Assembly: GCA_000320545.1 (NCBI GenBank)
Contig: ADNK01000333.1
Span: 1-42,500, forward strand
DNA: 42,500 bases
Direction: 5' to 3'
DNA from: Bigelowiella natans CCMP2755
Lineage: Eukaryota > Cercozoa > Chlorarachniophyceae
Shown here: positions 25,025 through 35,632 of the stretch, piece by piece
How positions within the stretch are numbered: the first letter of the stretch is position 1
How the letters are laid out: each line of letters opens with the position of its first letter
Program-made: the position numbers and the translations under genes
Notes under the pieces: model-generated
What the model was told of the DNA's origin: nothing
Databases searched by the model: none
What the model saw: the letters and a program-made list of their open reading frames with translations, nothing else

Positions 25025-25610
25025 CCACCACCTTTTACTTCTGATAAATCCAAAGCGACTCGGCGGACAACACACACTTATTCACTCGCCCTCCCCTCTT
25101 CCCCATGGCAAAAACTTCTCGTCGAACACGAGGAGTGAGCGCGGAACAACAGCAACAGCTTCGTGCACCCACCTCCTATCTCCATATCAAAGAATACTTT
25201 TGGAAGTTCGGCCCCCGGTTTTGGGGGAGGGTTCTCTGCGGTTTCGCGGAAAAGGGGGAAGAGGGGGAGAATGAGAAATGCTCAAGTCAAGATCCCAGTT
25301 GCGATTTCAGACACAATTATACAGTAGTTCGCTCGGTCATGGTCACAAGATATTTTGGGACAATGGAATTTGAAGAGACCTGCAGATGTTCCGCTCGTCC
25401 CGCCACCTTGCTGTTGTTTCTGCCACTGTGAGAAGTGAAACCCGGCGTAAGCCGCAGCACCGCCGCCAATCACAAGGGCTCCGATCTGCCATTGTTAGAG
25501 AACATCAGCCAATAGTACTCGAAAATTTTCGTCATGCGCACCTCTGAGTGCTAGTTCCTAAACCATGACGAAAACCACGCTTTACACTAATTTATTACCC
25601 GATTAAGCAT
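23512..25610 (-). CDS. Cyclophilin-type peptidyl-prolyl isomerase with N-terminal membrane anchor
   Basis: Exons (minus): 25610-25599 (MLNR), 25485-25380, 25235-25173, 24978-24937, 24831-24768, 24451-24360, 24212-24171, 24036-23992, 23926-23878, 23781-23698 and 23605-23512. All joins match in phase. A hydrophobic segment ([15 protein letters not shown]) and a Gln/Gly/Pro linker precede the cyclophilin domain. The domain has [83 protein letters not shown] and [15 protein letters not shown]. Catalytic Arg (FHRV), Phe and Gln (FMCQGG) and Asn-rich NTNGSQFF are present. The cyclosporin-contact Trp is His, as in Cyp40/SRCyp types, which predicts weak drug binding. It should isomerise proline bonds, in the secretory path or an organelle. 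The first and last exons are the least certain. Confidence 0.87.
24986..25021. repeat. (CA)n microsatellite in cyclophilin intron
   Basis: The tract lies just 5' (minus strand, as (TG)n) of the acceptor for exon 24978-24937, only a few bases away. Confidence 0.9.
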
Positions 25611-26165
25611 GCTAATCCTCTACTTGAATTGAGTAGGGGGGGTGGGGTAGCGTTGACGTATCCTGTGTAGAAGGATGTATTTGGAACAAAATTCAAGCGA
25701 AATATATCTAAAAAATATTCTAATTGAATTTCTCCTGATTTCTTAAAAATCATATTACATTCCTGTACTGCGTCTGGATAATATGGGTGACTTTAGAGGA
25801 AATAGGATATTGTATTCCTGCTAATCCCACATCATCTTCCGGGCAGATTTTGATCCAAGAAATAACCTAGCCAAGATTTTGATCATTTTTATCAGGAAAA
25901 GGACATAATAAATGATTGCGACATCGATTAAAAGCATAATTTAATTCCTAAATCCAAAGGGGATCGCCCATAGCGGAATGGCGACTCCCGCTTCGGTAAA
26001 CGCTTTACAATCTCGAGAGAAAGCAGGGGGGGGAGGGGGAAAGAGAGGCAATAGATGGGGGATTTTTTTCCACAGAAAATGAATTAGGTCCATGATTGAG
26101 AACCAGGGGCAGGGCGATATCCTGACCGGATTTCGGTTTCGATGGAGCACCTAACTTGATTTTCC
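25611..26165. promoter_or_regulatory. Divergent intergenic region, AT-rich
   Basis: About 555 bp separate the cyclophilin start (-) from the RDD gene start (+). The part from 25680 to 25950 is markedly AT-rich. No coding exon is supported. Confidence 0.3.
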
Positions 26166-27505
26166 ATGGCCAATGTGACTTTTGTGCATGATACTTTACT
26201 TCAGCTACCTGCCCGGGCGATGGCCAAGTTCATAGACCTGGTATATGATGGTGAATCATGACTTCGCCTTTTAAGAACCAGCTTCATTGTAGTTCATACA
26301 TGCATCTAAAGCGTGATATCGAATCATGGACCTCCCTCTTCTCGTTCTACTTAGGTTGCAAAAACGGCAGTGGCTTTATCGCTTGGGGGAATCTTCACCA
26401 TCAAAGGTGAGCAAGAGGGCCATTCCTCCGATGATCCTTTGTCGTACTCTTTGAGTATAAGAGGGGGTGCAGGGGCAAGGCACTGGCAGTTCAAGAAAAT
26501 GATACACAGATATTTCCTGCATATACGTCAGGCCTAGTGTTCTCGACGGCCTATGAAGTTGTTCTACCAGTGGTTTGGCAGGTATATTGATTCTGAAACG
26601 ACGGAGAAAGGAAGGAGAGATAACATTTGTAGGATATTTTTTTACGTGATTCATGATTGCGGCATCATGCGGTTGTTTCTTCGTTGTCTTAATCGTGAAT
26701 ATAGTAGATATCAATGCTGGGTCTCGACGCCCTCTAGCTTTCCATATTCTACGCTGCCCGACTCTCAGTTCCATCTTTTTCTTTTTCTTTACGCATGTAG
26801 GGCCAGACAGTGGGGAAGAAAGTGATGGATATAAGATTTAAAAGGTAAGGAAGGAGAAGAAGAAGAAGATGATGATGATAATGATGATGATGATGAAGAG
26901 GATACACGTTACTTTGTGCTGCCCCCCTCACCCCTCTTAGAGTCGATGGAAAGCCTATTGGAATTGGAACAACGGTGCAGATTATTTTAATGATGTGTTT
27001 TTGTCCTGCGGCAAAGCCAATATGTTTTCAGTCAGTTTTGGTGTGACTGTGTTGTGCACATTCCGGAGTTCGTTCGTGACGATGGCAAATAGTTTCAATG
27101 CTAATTCTACGTAGACTCTAGTTTTGAACCTGCCACTGGTATTCTGGCTCGTATTCTGATGCCATTCTTCTTCCTCCTCTTCTTCTTCTTTCTCCTTAAA
27201 ATATCCTAAGGTGCTAAGGAATCTAGGTGATTCTTTGTTCTGCTTCCTTGGTTTCTTCGCTGCGGCTGCTAGTAACAGGTTCTCCCTTTCAGCTTCATTG
27301 TCGCTCCCTCCCCGTGTCCATGCATTCAGAGTACAAAGACGCACAAACTCATGGACGCCATTAACCGTTGGCATTCTATTTTTTTTTAAAAAACCGATGA
27401 AGAACGATCGCGGACCGCATGGCAGGCACTGAAGTCATCTTTGATGTCAAAGCCAAAGCAAAGGAAACAACCCGCCGGAAAAAGAGAAAAGGTGATTTTT
27501 TGTAG
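26166..27505 (+). CDS. RDD-family small membrane protein
   Basis: Seven exons join in phase: 26166-26240, 26355-26406, 26532-26581, 26801-26844, 26941-26974, 27211-27278 and 27403-27505 (TAG), giving 141 residues. LPARAMAKFIDL carries the Arg and Asp of the first RDD helix. It is followed by a hydrophobic stretch (VAKTAVALSLGGIF), then GLVFSTAYEVVLPVVW and the signature GQTVGKKVMDIRF. VDGKPIGIGTT, a second helix (LFCFLGFFAAAA) and RTIADRMAGTEVIFDVK match the final R-x-x-x-D-x-x-A-G-T-x-V motif. A Lys/Arg-rich tail ends the protein. RDD proteins are mostly bacterial membrane proteins of unclear or transport-linked role. No function beyond membrane residence is claimed. The ATG is in frame with the first motif exon without splicing. 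Confidence 0.82.
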
Positions 27506-28909
27506 GGGGTTGGTGATAGTGTCTAAATAGTGACTAAATCCCATCCCTTCTGGATGATACCTGTAGTATTTCACCATATAACCCCACAATTTTGTAAAAA
27601 GCCCGGAAATTCGTCGTGTCTGGCGTGAAGATCCGCTCCTCCCTCTGAGAAGAAAGGCCTTATATTCCTTTTGCAGCTTGGCAGCAGCAGAAGCAGCAGT
27701 ACGAATGCACAAAAGGCCAAGCAGCATGTCTTAAATTACAAGCAGCCCGATCAGCAGCATCAGTAGTTCGCCGTAGAAAAGCTGCTGCATGTAGCTACTA
27801 TTGAGCAAGGTCGTACCCGCGGAATCAAATCTCGTCTGTGCACACATACCCAGATACGTGCGGCCACGTGAGACAAGCTAATCCATGAAATGCGGTAGCC
27901 TCTAGCGCAATATCGTTGCATATTATTCATCAAGAGAAAAACGCGTTTACCTTGATCGAGTGCAAATAACTGCTATTATGCTTTCACGTGTGGTGCGCAA
28001 TACGCACAGTATCGTATTGCGTAATTCTAGTTTAGTTGTCGTGAGACGTGTAAAATTTCGTCATCATTATCCACGATGGGCATTAATTGATTCTTACTAG
28101 CTTAGGCTATAAGGCTGGATTCATGGTGCGCATGCTGCATGTGGCGCATTCGAGTAAATGATCCATGTCTCTAGCTGATGACACGTACCGCACGTTAACT
28201 CTGTACGTCGTCATCTTCGGCATTTTTCGCGCGACGTACGTACAGCATGACAAGATGAAACTGAAACTGCCGAGATCAATGCATGACTCCATGCACTCTA
28301 GCACTTGCAATTGCAACAACCCCCAGATCTAGCAGATGCTAGGATGCCCAGGGACGGCGACATTTGGAAATGAGTGTTTTGTTTCAGTAGAAAGTGTCAG
28401 ATTTTGGTGTGAAACCGGGCTAGCAGGGCGTTTGAGTTGCACCAATCGAGAGTTGTCTGCCAACCATTGCTAGATTGCTTAGATTGGAATGCTAGAATGA
28501 ATGTTGTGCATGACGAACGAATGTTGCATCATGACAATCATAGTTGTCGATCTGTTGCGTATGCTAGCATGAACCATCGCAAATGGCGGCATCATCTAGA
28601 TCATTGACTTTCACCGATCTAGCGATAGCATTGTTTCGGTCTTTTCATCATGATGCGTCACACAATCCGTAGATCCAAACAAAATGGACAATGGCACTTT
28701 CAACCGTCGATGACACCTCATGTTCAAGCACATACGCACACACCTGGGCAAAGACAGGCTGCGCTAATGGCGACATCCATATGCACTAACAATTATTACA
28801 TTGCACAGCGCTGGTCATCTGTGTGGGCACAAACAACAATGCATGCCTGTCTTTAATGATGCCTATGCCAGTCAATCTAGAGGCTAGTGCATTACGTCGT
28901 TCATCGGCA
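27506..28909. other. Convergent spacer, no gene seen
   Basis: This lies between the stops of the RDD (+) and DUF6604 (-) genes. It has several CAGCAG/GCAGCA clusters near 27670-27790 and then the palindrome-rich texture (GCTAGA, TGCATG, CGTACGTAC) through about 28850. No splice-bounded exon with motif support was found. Confidence 0.5.
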
Positions 28910-31197
28910 TTAGAACAAGACAAATTTGAATCGTGAGAGCTTGAGCGTCGTGTCTGCAGCTTTGCGGAAGAACTCAGCTGCTCTGAAAACACTCATTGGA
29001 TAAAATCCCTCTGGCACATGCTTATCGTATCTGTCTTGATCACAGGTTGCAAACAACCCAAACAAGCCATAATTATACGCAGTCCTCCTGTAGTTCTCCT
29101 CTGATTCTCTGCCTTTGATCTTGCCGCTCTTGTCACGACGCTGGCCTTTCTTAGACCTCATGCTCAGCTTTTTAGCCAAATCTTTCTCAACCTTCTCTCG
29201 TATGCCCAATTCATCCATTAGCTTCTCCTGAAAATATATCAGCTCATTCCCAATGCACGCCAGGTTCACCCCAATTAGCCCATCATTCTCCATTGCATTG
29301 CGTGTCTCATGAAGAATCGCACTGAGCCCTCCCTTATTCGCATCATACGCAGAAACTTCCATATTGGGCACTGTGTTTGAGGTGCGCTTTTGGTCTCCAA
29401 TCTTACTTGCCTCGGCATTTTTTATGCTGGAAATTGCGTAATCACGCGCAACAACACGCCGATATGATATGCTAACACTCTTAGGGTCATGATGCTTCAA
29501 ATCTCTCCCGTGCATCTTTTCGTCTTTTTGATTGCGCCCTGTTTCCTTGAGCAGCGTGGCTATATCACCACGGGCCAGCCTTGCAAATCGATCCACATCT
29601 CTGATTGCGAAACCATATGCAAGCATGTACGCCTTCAGGAATGATCCCTTAGAGGTGGGTCGCCCTCCAACCCATAAGCCTTCGCCCTCAGACAAGTGTT
29701 GCATTAGTAGTTCAAATATCGGAATAGGCTTTTCGAGTGCGCCGATGCAGCGAAGAGCGTTGTATATGTGAACAGCGGAGCGACACTGGGCGACGCAATC
29801 GACGATATTGAGGCCGTTGACGATTCCGAACCCATAGACACATAGGGAGAGGTGCTGGCCAGCCATCCAGGGGTTGAGATGGGCATTTTCAGAGCTGTGA
29901 CCATGGTTTGGGTCTACCTCTGCCTTCCGCTGCCCCTTCGCCATTTGCAAAACTTGGAGGTTTTCATATTTTAGCTTGGCGGGTTGGGCTCTGCCTGGCA
30001 GCTGCACCGCATATCTTCCGTCGGAAAATGGCCCTCCAACAACTGCCCATTAACCCAAAAGAATGTGTTATTTTTCTCAAAAGTTGGCAAGTGTGTCTCA
30101 TGAACTTTCGAGCGTGTTTAGTTATTGTACTTATCTTTTTTTTAATTTACCTTTTTTTTTTAATATGGTTGGACACTCACCTAGCGCTAATTGCCCATTG
30201 AACTGAGGTGCACTTCTAAGCCCAGTTACTAGCACCTGTGATCCGCGAGTGATTTGCATTTTATCCGACCCTGTTGTTACATCACAACACAATTTGGTCT
30301 TTCTAATCACAGCATTTATGCGCTGGATGTCCAAATGAAACACACAGACGCAAACCTATCGAGAATCCAGATTTTGCGTCAGAGTTGCTCGGCTTAAACT
30401 CGAGGTTCTTGAACAATTTGTCTAGGTAGAAGCAGATGATCTTGACATTTCGCTGCAATTGTTCCTGCATGATTGGGTGAATCCTCTTCGCAAGACCATC
30501 AAACTGTTTCCATAGCTTCTTTAAGGAGAGCTTCGTCATGAGCATTGTCCTCTCTACGCGACGTTCGCCTTGGACCTCGAGCATGCTGGCGCAGAGCGAC
30601 AAGAATGAGAACAACAGTGCAACCGACCCTAATTTCGCCCTCACGCCATCGCGGATGAGGAAAGGAAGTGGCATGACTGTCCTGAGAGGAAGGATTTTAC
30701 CGAGGAGTTTTTCTATGTCATTCAGTGACATGTTGGCGAAGACGGACAGCGAAGGGAGCACGTCTGCGAAGACGAATCCATCGAGATCCTTGTAGTTCTT
30801 GGCCAGATTTGTCCTCTCGTTCCAAGGCGGACCAAAGTACCCAGCACGAGGCCGCAGCACCTTGTTTGGGTCTATCATTGCCATCAACTTGTGAACACTT
30901 GTTGATAAATACAGGATGTCACCGTTCTGAGGGTGCAAGAAGCTTTTACTCCACACAAACATTGTGTTTGCAACGGCGAGATGGTTTTCCATCATAGCGC
31001 GTAGGACTAGTTCGCTTCCTTCATGCCCATAACCCAACTTCATCATTCGCCTTAATCCGTCTTCAAGGTTCACTTCTGCAAACTTTACCTGGGAGACTGT
31101 CGCAACGGCCTTTCTGTATTTGACCTAATTTTGCATTTGATGTTTCAACACAAGGGCTAGTAGCAATTCAACCAATACCGCACACGTACACACACAG

Positions 31198-31234
<37 letters not shown>

Positions 31235-32254
31235 GATACAAAGACCTTTGGAAAGTGATGGAGAATGAACTGAATGGACCACCGAAAATAAACCACAGAG
31301 ATGATATGATCAAACGATTTTAGGTGTGGAAAATCGAGCTGTAGCTCGCTCTCCATCCGTGTTACGTTCTCCACACAGAGGTTTGTCACCGTTGTTGCTG
31401 TGAGCAGGTTTATCTTTTTCCCTTTGTAATGGGCCCATGCTGTCTTCACCTCGCACAGGAGATCGTCAAAGTCAACCAAGAACAGCATGCAACGAAGCAG
31501 TTCATCCTTCTCGGTGAAATCTGCGACGGTCTGTTTGCTGATAGTCTGTGGAACTACGACAGCCTTACCCGATGCGACCGCTGTGTCTTTGGCATCAGAA
31601 AGTGCATTTTTATCACCGCTTGCATTGTTCCGGCTAGAGTCCTCTGTAGAAAGAGATGCAAACTGGTTTTTTAACGGCAAATCACTGCTCTCAACTATGT
31701 GCCTCCCTGATGGTTTTTCCTTTTTTTTCTTGGGCACGAGAGATGCAAGCTTGCGACGGAAGTCCCTGAGAAGGGAGATGAAGGATGCGTGTCCTTCGTC
31801 CCCATTCCCATGTTTGTGTCTTTGGTCAGATTTGAGCATTGATTTCACGCAATAAGACTCCTCACGCAGTTGGATGCTTGTGTCGAGGTCGCGAAGCACT
31901 TCTGAAGGCATAGGAATTTTGCCCCCCCCTGGGACACATTGCATTGCAGATCAGCAAACACTGGGTGTCTCATCGTAAATCACACACTACATAGCATGCG
32001 CCACACATTCTGCACTACATTATAGATCAGGAATCCATACACGACGCATCTTATATCGTAGATCGCGCGCCCACACGTCTGATAGAAGATTGTGATGTAA
32101 GATGTATTTACCAGACGCTGTTGACAGCGTTGGCTGCATCTTTGCATGTCCTTACGACTGATTTCGTTGACTTTTCAAGCCATTTGAAGAACCGAGATGT
32201 AGCACGCTTGTATCGACGATACCTTCCGTGAAAGGGGGCGCTGCTCGGAGACAT
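28910..32254 (-). CDS. DUF6604-domain protein
   Basis: Exons (minus): 32254-32112, 31928-31246, 31124-30356, 30270-30181 and 30042-28910 (stop), about 939 residues. The N-terminus has YRRYKRATSRFFKWLEKSTK, which matches the Y-x-x-Y-K-x-x-T-x-x-F-x-x-W-L opening of DUF6604. It is followed by IPMPSEVLRDLDTSIQLREE and a FISLLRDFRRKL helix, also typical. The rest is helical without known catalytic motifs. DUF6604 proteins are known mainly from fungi and have no established function. The last three introns join in phase. The first does not: exon 1 ends in phase 2, while exon 2, which starts in a run of eight G, needs phase 1. A one-base error in that run or an unseen exon would explain it. An upstream Met at 32407 is possible, but the domain starts best at 32254. 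Confidence 0.72.
31199..31230. repeat. (CA)n microsatellite in DUF6604 intron
   Basis: This tract sits just after the donor of exon 31928-31246 on the minus strand, where it reads (TG)n. Confidence 0.9.
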
Positions 32255-32622
32255 CTTTACTATTCCGTGGGTAATGGGGCATTCGGTCCAGCACCTAAGC
32301 GGAATCCAGGCTAAGATCCTGGAAATCATTGTCGCTGCAATAAAACGGCATCGATATCCACGGAGCGCGTCGGCACACGGATCGAGGATATTGCTGGGCA
32401 GCGACATGAAAATTATTCCAATTTCGACATAGATTAGAAGGCCAGGATGTTTTCCCGATGTTTTTTATGCAAGAAAGTGACGCTATCCGCCTCCTGGACC
32501 TCCACAGACATTGGAGTACCGATTACGGAGACTACTCATGAGCGGTGGTGGGGAACTTCGGCGCCAGGCCCCGCGCCTACCTGTGATCGCCTTTCTTGTG
32601 CTTTTCACTGCTGCTAGTGGTG
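32255..32622. promoter_or_regulatory. Divergent intergenic region
   Basis: About 370 bp separate the DUF6604 start (-) from the predicted start of the 32623 gene (+). Open frames on both strands continue into it, so either start could lie further upstream. A plus-strand frame from 32529 has a signal-peptide-like stretch (LPVIAFLVLFTAAS) but is in a different frame from the gene that follows. Confidence 0.3.
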
Positions 32623-32806
32623 ATGGACGACGGGTCGGGTTCATTCGTGCAAAAGGAAGGCCAGCTGCTCGTGTCTGTGCCGGAAACGTGGCAAAGACGC
32701 GCGGAACTGTTAGGAGGAGGGGTACCTTAAGCTTCGGTGCAGGTCAGATGCTGTGGCCTTTCCGTGCGTCCATATACATATTTATATGTATATATGTGCA
32801 CTAGTT

Positions 32807-32866
<60 letters not shown>

Positions 32867-33521
32867 AACCTAGTGCTGCCAATATTATTTCTGGGTGGAG
32901 GGGGCATCGTGGATACCGCCCATGCAAGCTCATGTCCCTCCGGGCGGAAAGACGAAGATCCAGACTGGTTAGTCAAACGTGCACACACACTCTCGCATTC
33001 GATTGTAAGAATAGAATACACTGTTCGCCGCGTTTCATCAGTAAAACGAGGAAGGATTTCGGGTCGTGCGGGAACGCTTGCTGTGCTGTCGACTTAGCTG
33101 TGCCCAAACCACCGACTGAGGTATGTTTTGGGATGTGTGTGCGCTAAGCCATGATATAGACACGAAGGGCTTCCTCAAGTCTTCATATTGGGGAGCATCA
33201 ATCCGTGCAACGACTCGTAAGCATTTCACCCTAATGTTGTCGGTGGCTTTATATAGGTATACGAGGAAATGAGGAGATTCCTTGAGTCGGGAGGAGCAGA
33301 CAATAGCTACAGATACGTGAATGGCCCTGATGCTAGCGGGAATGACCCGAGCGATATGCTCCCAGATGGAGTGCCTAATGATAATAAGTATATCTTCCAA
33401 GGAACACACAAAACGTCGAAGTACGGATATGTTGACGTACTCAATTTTGCGATCCGAAACGATGAGAAAGGCACGTGCACAAGCAACGATTTGGACCCCC
33501 TCCCCCCCCCCCCAACACACA

Positions 33522-33562
<41 letters not shown>

Positions 33563-33741
33563 TGCATGCACGGACAAAACACACGGCATATTCCGAAACA
33601 TAACAGATTTATTCATCATCGTGTGTAGAGCAATGGTCGCTTCTCGTTTACAATTAACGTACAAACGCAGGTACTGGATCGATCGTTCGAATGTTTTCTT
33701 CTTCAGGTCACTATCTTAACGTAGTCATCAATAAAATTTGA
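32623..33741 (+). CDS. Unidentified 154-residue protein, five exons
   Basis: Exons 32623-32721, 32874-32967, 33098-33120, 33257-33470 and 33707-33741 (TGA) are consistent in phase. The protein reads naturally: MDDGSGSFVQKEGQLLVSVP, then QYYFWVEGASWIPPMQAH, a Pro-rich VPKPPTE link, YEEMRRFLESGG, KYIFQGTHKTSKYGYVDVLN and a terminal GHYLNVVINKI. I know no family that fits. The last intron would have a GC donor (AAAG|GCACGT) and a normal AG acceptor, because no GT donor there gives this ending. AATAAA overlaps the stop region at about 33730-33735. The second exon's acceptor lies in the arm of a large (TA)n hairpin. The start Met is the first in this frame but an upstream exon cannot be excluded. 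Confidence 0.6.
32798..32876. repeat. (TA)n tract flanked by inverted arms: long hairpin over a splice acceptor
   Basis: The left arm GCACTAGTTGTGA (32798-32810) and the right arm TCACAACCTAGTGC (32863-32876) are complementary apart from one extra base. Between them lies about 52 bp of pure TA, itself self-complementary. The CCTAG acceptor of exon 32874-32967 is within the right arm. Confidence 0.9.
33513..33558. repeat. (CA)n-(GA)n microsatellite in the last intron of the 32623 gene
   Basis: A C run, a short CA tract and a (GA)n tract follow the proposed GC donor. All open frames through it are repeat-driven. Confidence 0.85.
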
Positions 33742-34430
33742 AGAACAGATCCTCAAAGACCGAGAGAAAGTTTGTCCAACAGCGAGAGGGGGGGAAACTG
33801 TTGCAGAAGTTTTATTCAGTCAATTGATTATATTGGTGCAATTCAGAGGAAGTTATCGGTGCCTGAATTTCGGTGCCTTCAAAGCTCGAAAATACTTTGA
33901 CAGTATTTCGTTGCCATTCATCCCATTTTAATTAGCAGTGCTTTCATCTCTATCATCGTCCAATCAAACGCCTAATATCTACAGCCCCTGACTTCCAACC
34001 TCTGCTTCATAATGCATTCATTCCGCGTCGTTGTCGTCTTTGAAAAGGGGTTCACGGTGCGCTGGGGGACAATGGGCAGAATTTTAAGTCTTTGGTTGTG
34101 TTGACGGAGGAGATCGGGTACGATAAAAAGAAGGTTGTTCCGATCTACGGCTGCGGGAAAGGGGCAAAGGTACTTTATTCCTAGATTTCCAAAACCATGA
34201 CTTTCACCAAAATAAAATCTCCAACAGCATTTCGAATTATCACTCACCCCACAACGGGTAAGCATGATACACGTTGCTGCAGAATAGCAATATAATTAAA
34301 ACTTACCAACTAACTCTCACACCCACTCACACACTCACTCGTGCACACGGTTCAGAATTTGACTAAGTAGAGCGATGGATGGCAGTGGGGACCTAGCAGA
34401 AGTCTTTTTGAGGGAGTAGTACCATGGCAA

Positions 34431-34555
34431 TTATAGACACGTAATATCATATATATATTATATATGCTATTACTATGTCTATTATAAGTATAAGCCCTTT
34501 TTATAGACACGTAATATCATATATATATTATATATGCTATTACTATGTCTATTAT
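34431..34555. repeat. Tandem copy of a 55-bp palindromic unit
   Basis: The segments 34431-34485 and 34501-34555 are identical as read and lie 70 bp apart start to start. Each is itself an imperfect inverted repeat: TATAGACACGTAATATCAT pairs with ATGCTATTACTATGTCTAT around an AT core. Each could fold as a stem-loop. Confidence 0.9.
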
Positions 34556-34594
34556 GGCATGTAGCGTCTTGCCGAACCTATTTATATACTGACT

Positions 34595-34628
34595 TTTTAC
34601 CGATTTTACCGATTTTACCGATTTTACG
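34595..34628. repeat. Minisatellite of TTTTACCGA, about 3.8 copies
   Basis: Three exact copies of the 9-bp unit TTTTACCGA are followed by a partial fourth. It lies 40 bp past the duplicated palindromic unit. Confidence 0.9.
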
Positions 34629-35632
34629 GCGTGTTCCCCTGCCTAGCTGCGCATGTGCGCATGCATGGGAGGCGGATGTGATCAATCAAATTGAATTTGT
34701 TCAATGCATGTCACTAGATATGCTAGTGGCCCAATCGTCTAGATCGTGCGCACATGCGACACGTGTAGCTGTGCGAATGCCTGCGCGCACGTGCACACAT
34801 GCACGACGTTCCTGATCGATCGACAGCATCAGAGCACTTCATTGCATCCGTCTCACGCACGCACGTGACAGCTAGCTACGTCACACCTAGCTAGCTAGAT
34901 GTGTGCCAGATGCAATACTGCGCCCAGTTTGTGCACAAAATGCACAGCTTGACTTACAGACTGCAACTACAATTGCAACTTGCATGTGCGTACCTTGCGC
35001 GCTTAACACAAGTAGCGAATAATGTCACAATAATTTGAAGTTTCGATCAGCTTCTGCGCAGATGCGAGTCGCAAGATTTCTTATTATTCAAAAGAGGGTT
35101 TAAGCCAGAGCAATCAGGACAAACATCGTCAAGTTGCGTGGTAGCGTTTCGCTGTGCGCTTATTTTTATATGCATGAAGCGCATCGATCTGGCACCACAA
35201 TACTGGCCGTGCAAGGGCAAATTGAAGACACGTACGTATATTACTATAAGTCCATCGCAATATATTCAACAAAATGGACAATATAGCGTAATTGTAATTT
35301 TCATTGCCTTCCAATGGCAGCAGATGGCGCACACGATATATTGCTGTATTCGTAAGCATACTCAGCATCATACTGAAGCGCGCCCTGTGAAACGGAAGAA
35401 GCAATATTTTATGGATTGTAGTAGTTTCGGATCTGACAGTCCAAGAAGAAGAACGTACACAGAACAGAAGGACCTAACATTTAAGTTTGAAAATTAGAAG
35501 GCGTTTCTAATACCGAGATAGCTCAGTATACTGTGGGCATGAATGAATGGAATAGCGCGAAACACCAGCAAAGTATATGCCAAACCAAACGTGCAGAAAT
35601 CAACACGCAAATTCAACACATTTACCTGCAAT

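Larger units (their letters stand above)
33742..35632. other. Convergent spacer with small repeats, no gene seen
   Basis: This lies between the 32623 gene (+) and the lysozyme gene (-). It holds a duplicated 55-bp hairpin unit (34431-34555), a 9-bp minisatellite (34595-34628) and a palindrome-rich block at about 34640-35000. Short open frames near 35140-35500 lack motifs or supporting splice sites. Confidence 0.5.

Noticed and set aside
25486-25540. An 18-bp intron (GTTCTC...GGCAG) before the cyclophilin anchor exon
   Set aside because: The flanking frame would not be in phase. A 12-nt exon MLNR with a 113-nt intron fits better.
33038-33664. 208-codon minus-strand frame
   Set aside because: Partly repeat-driven (CT tract) and opposite the phased exons of the 32623 gene.
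34431-34628. CRISPR-like array
   Set aside because: Only two long units and a 9-bp minisatellite; no regular repeat-spacer pattern, and the genome is eukaryotic.
35513-35545. tRNA-like CCGAGATAGCTCAGT segment
   Set aside because: It resembles a D-arm only. No T-loop GTTCRA sequence or acceptor pairing follows at the right distance.
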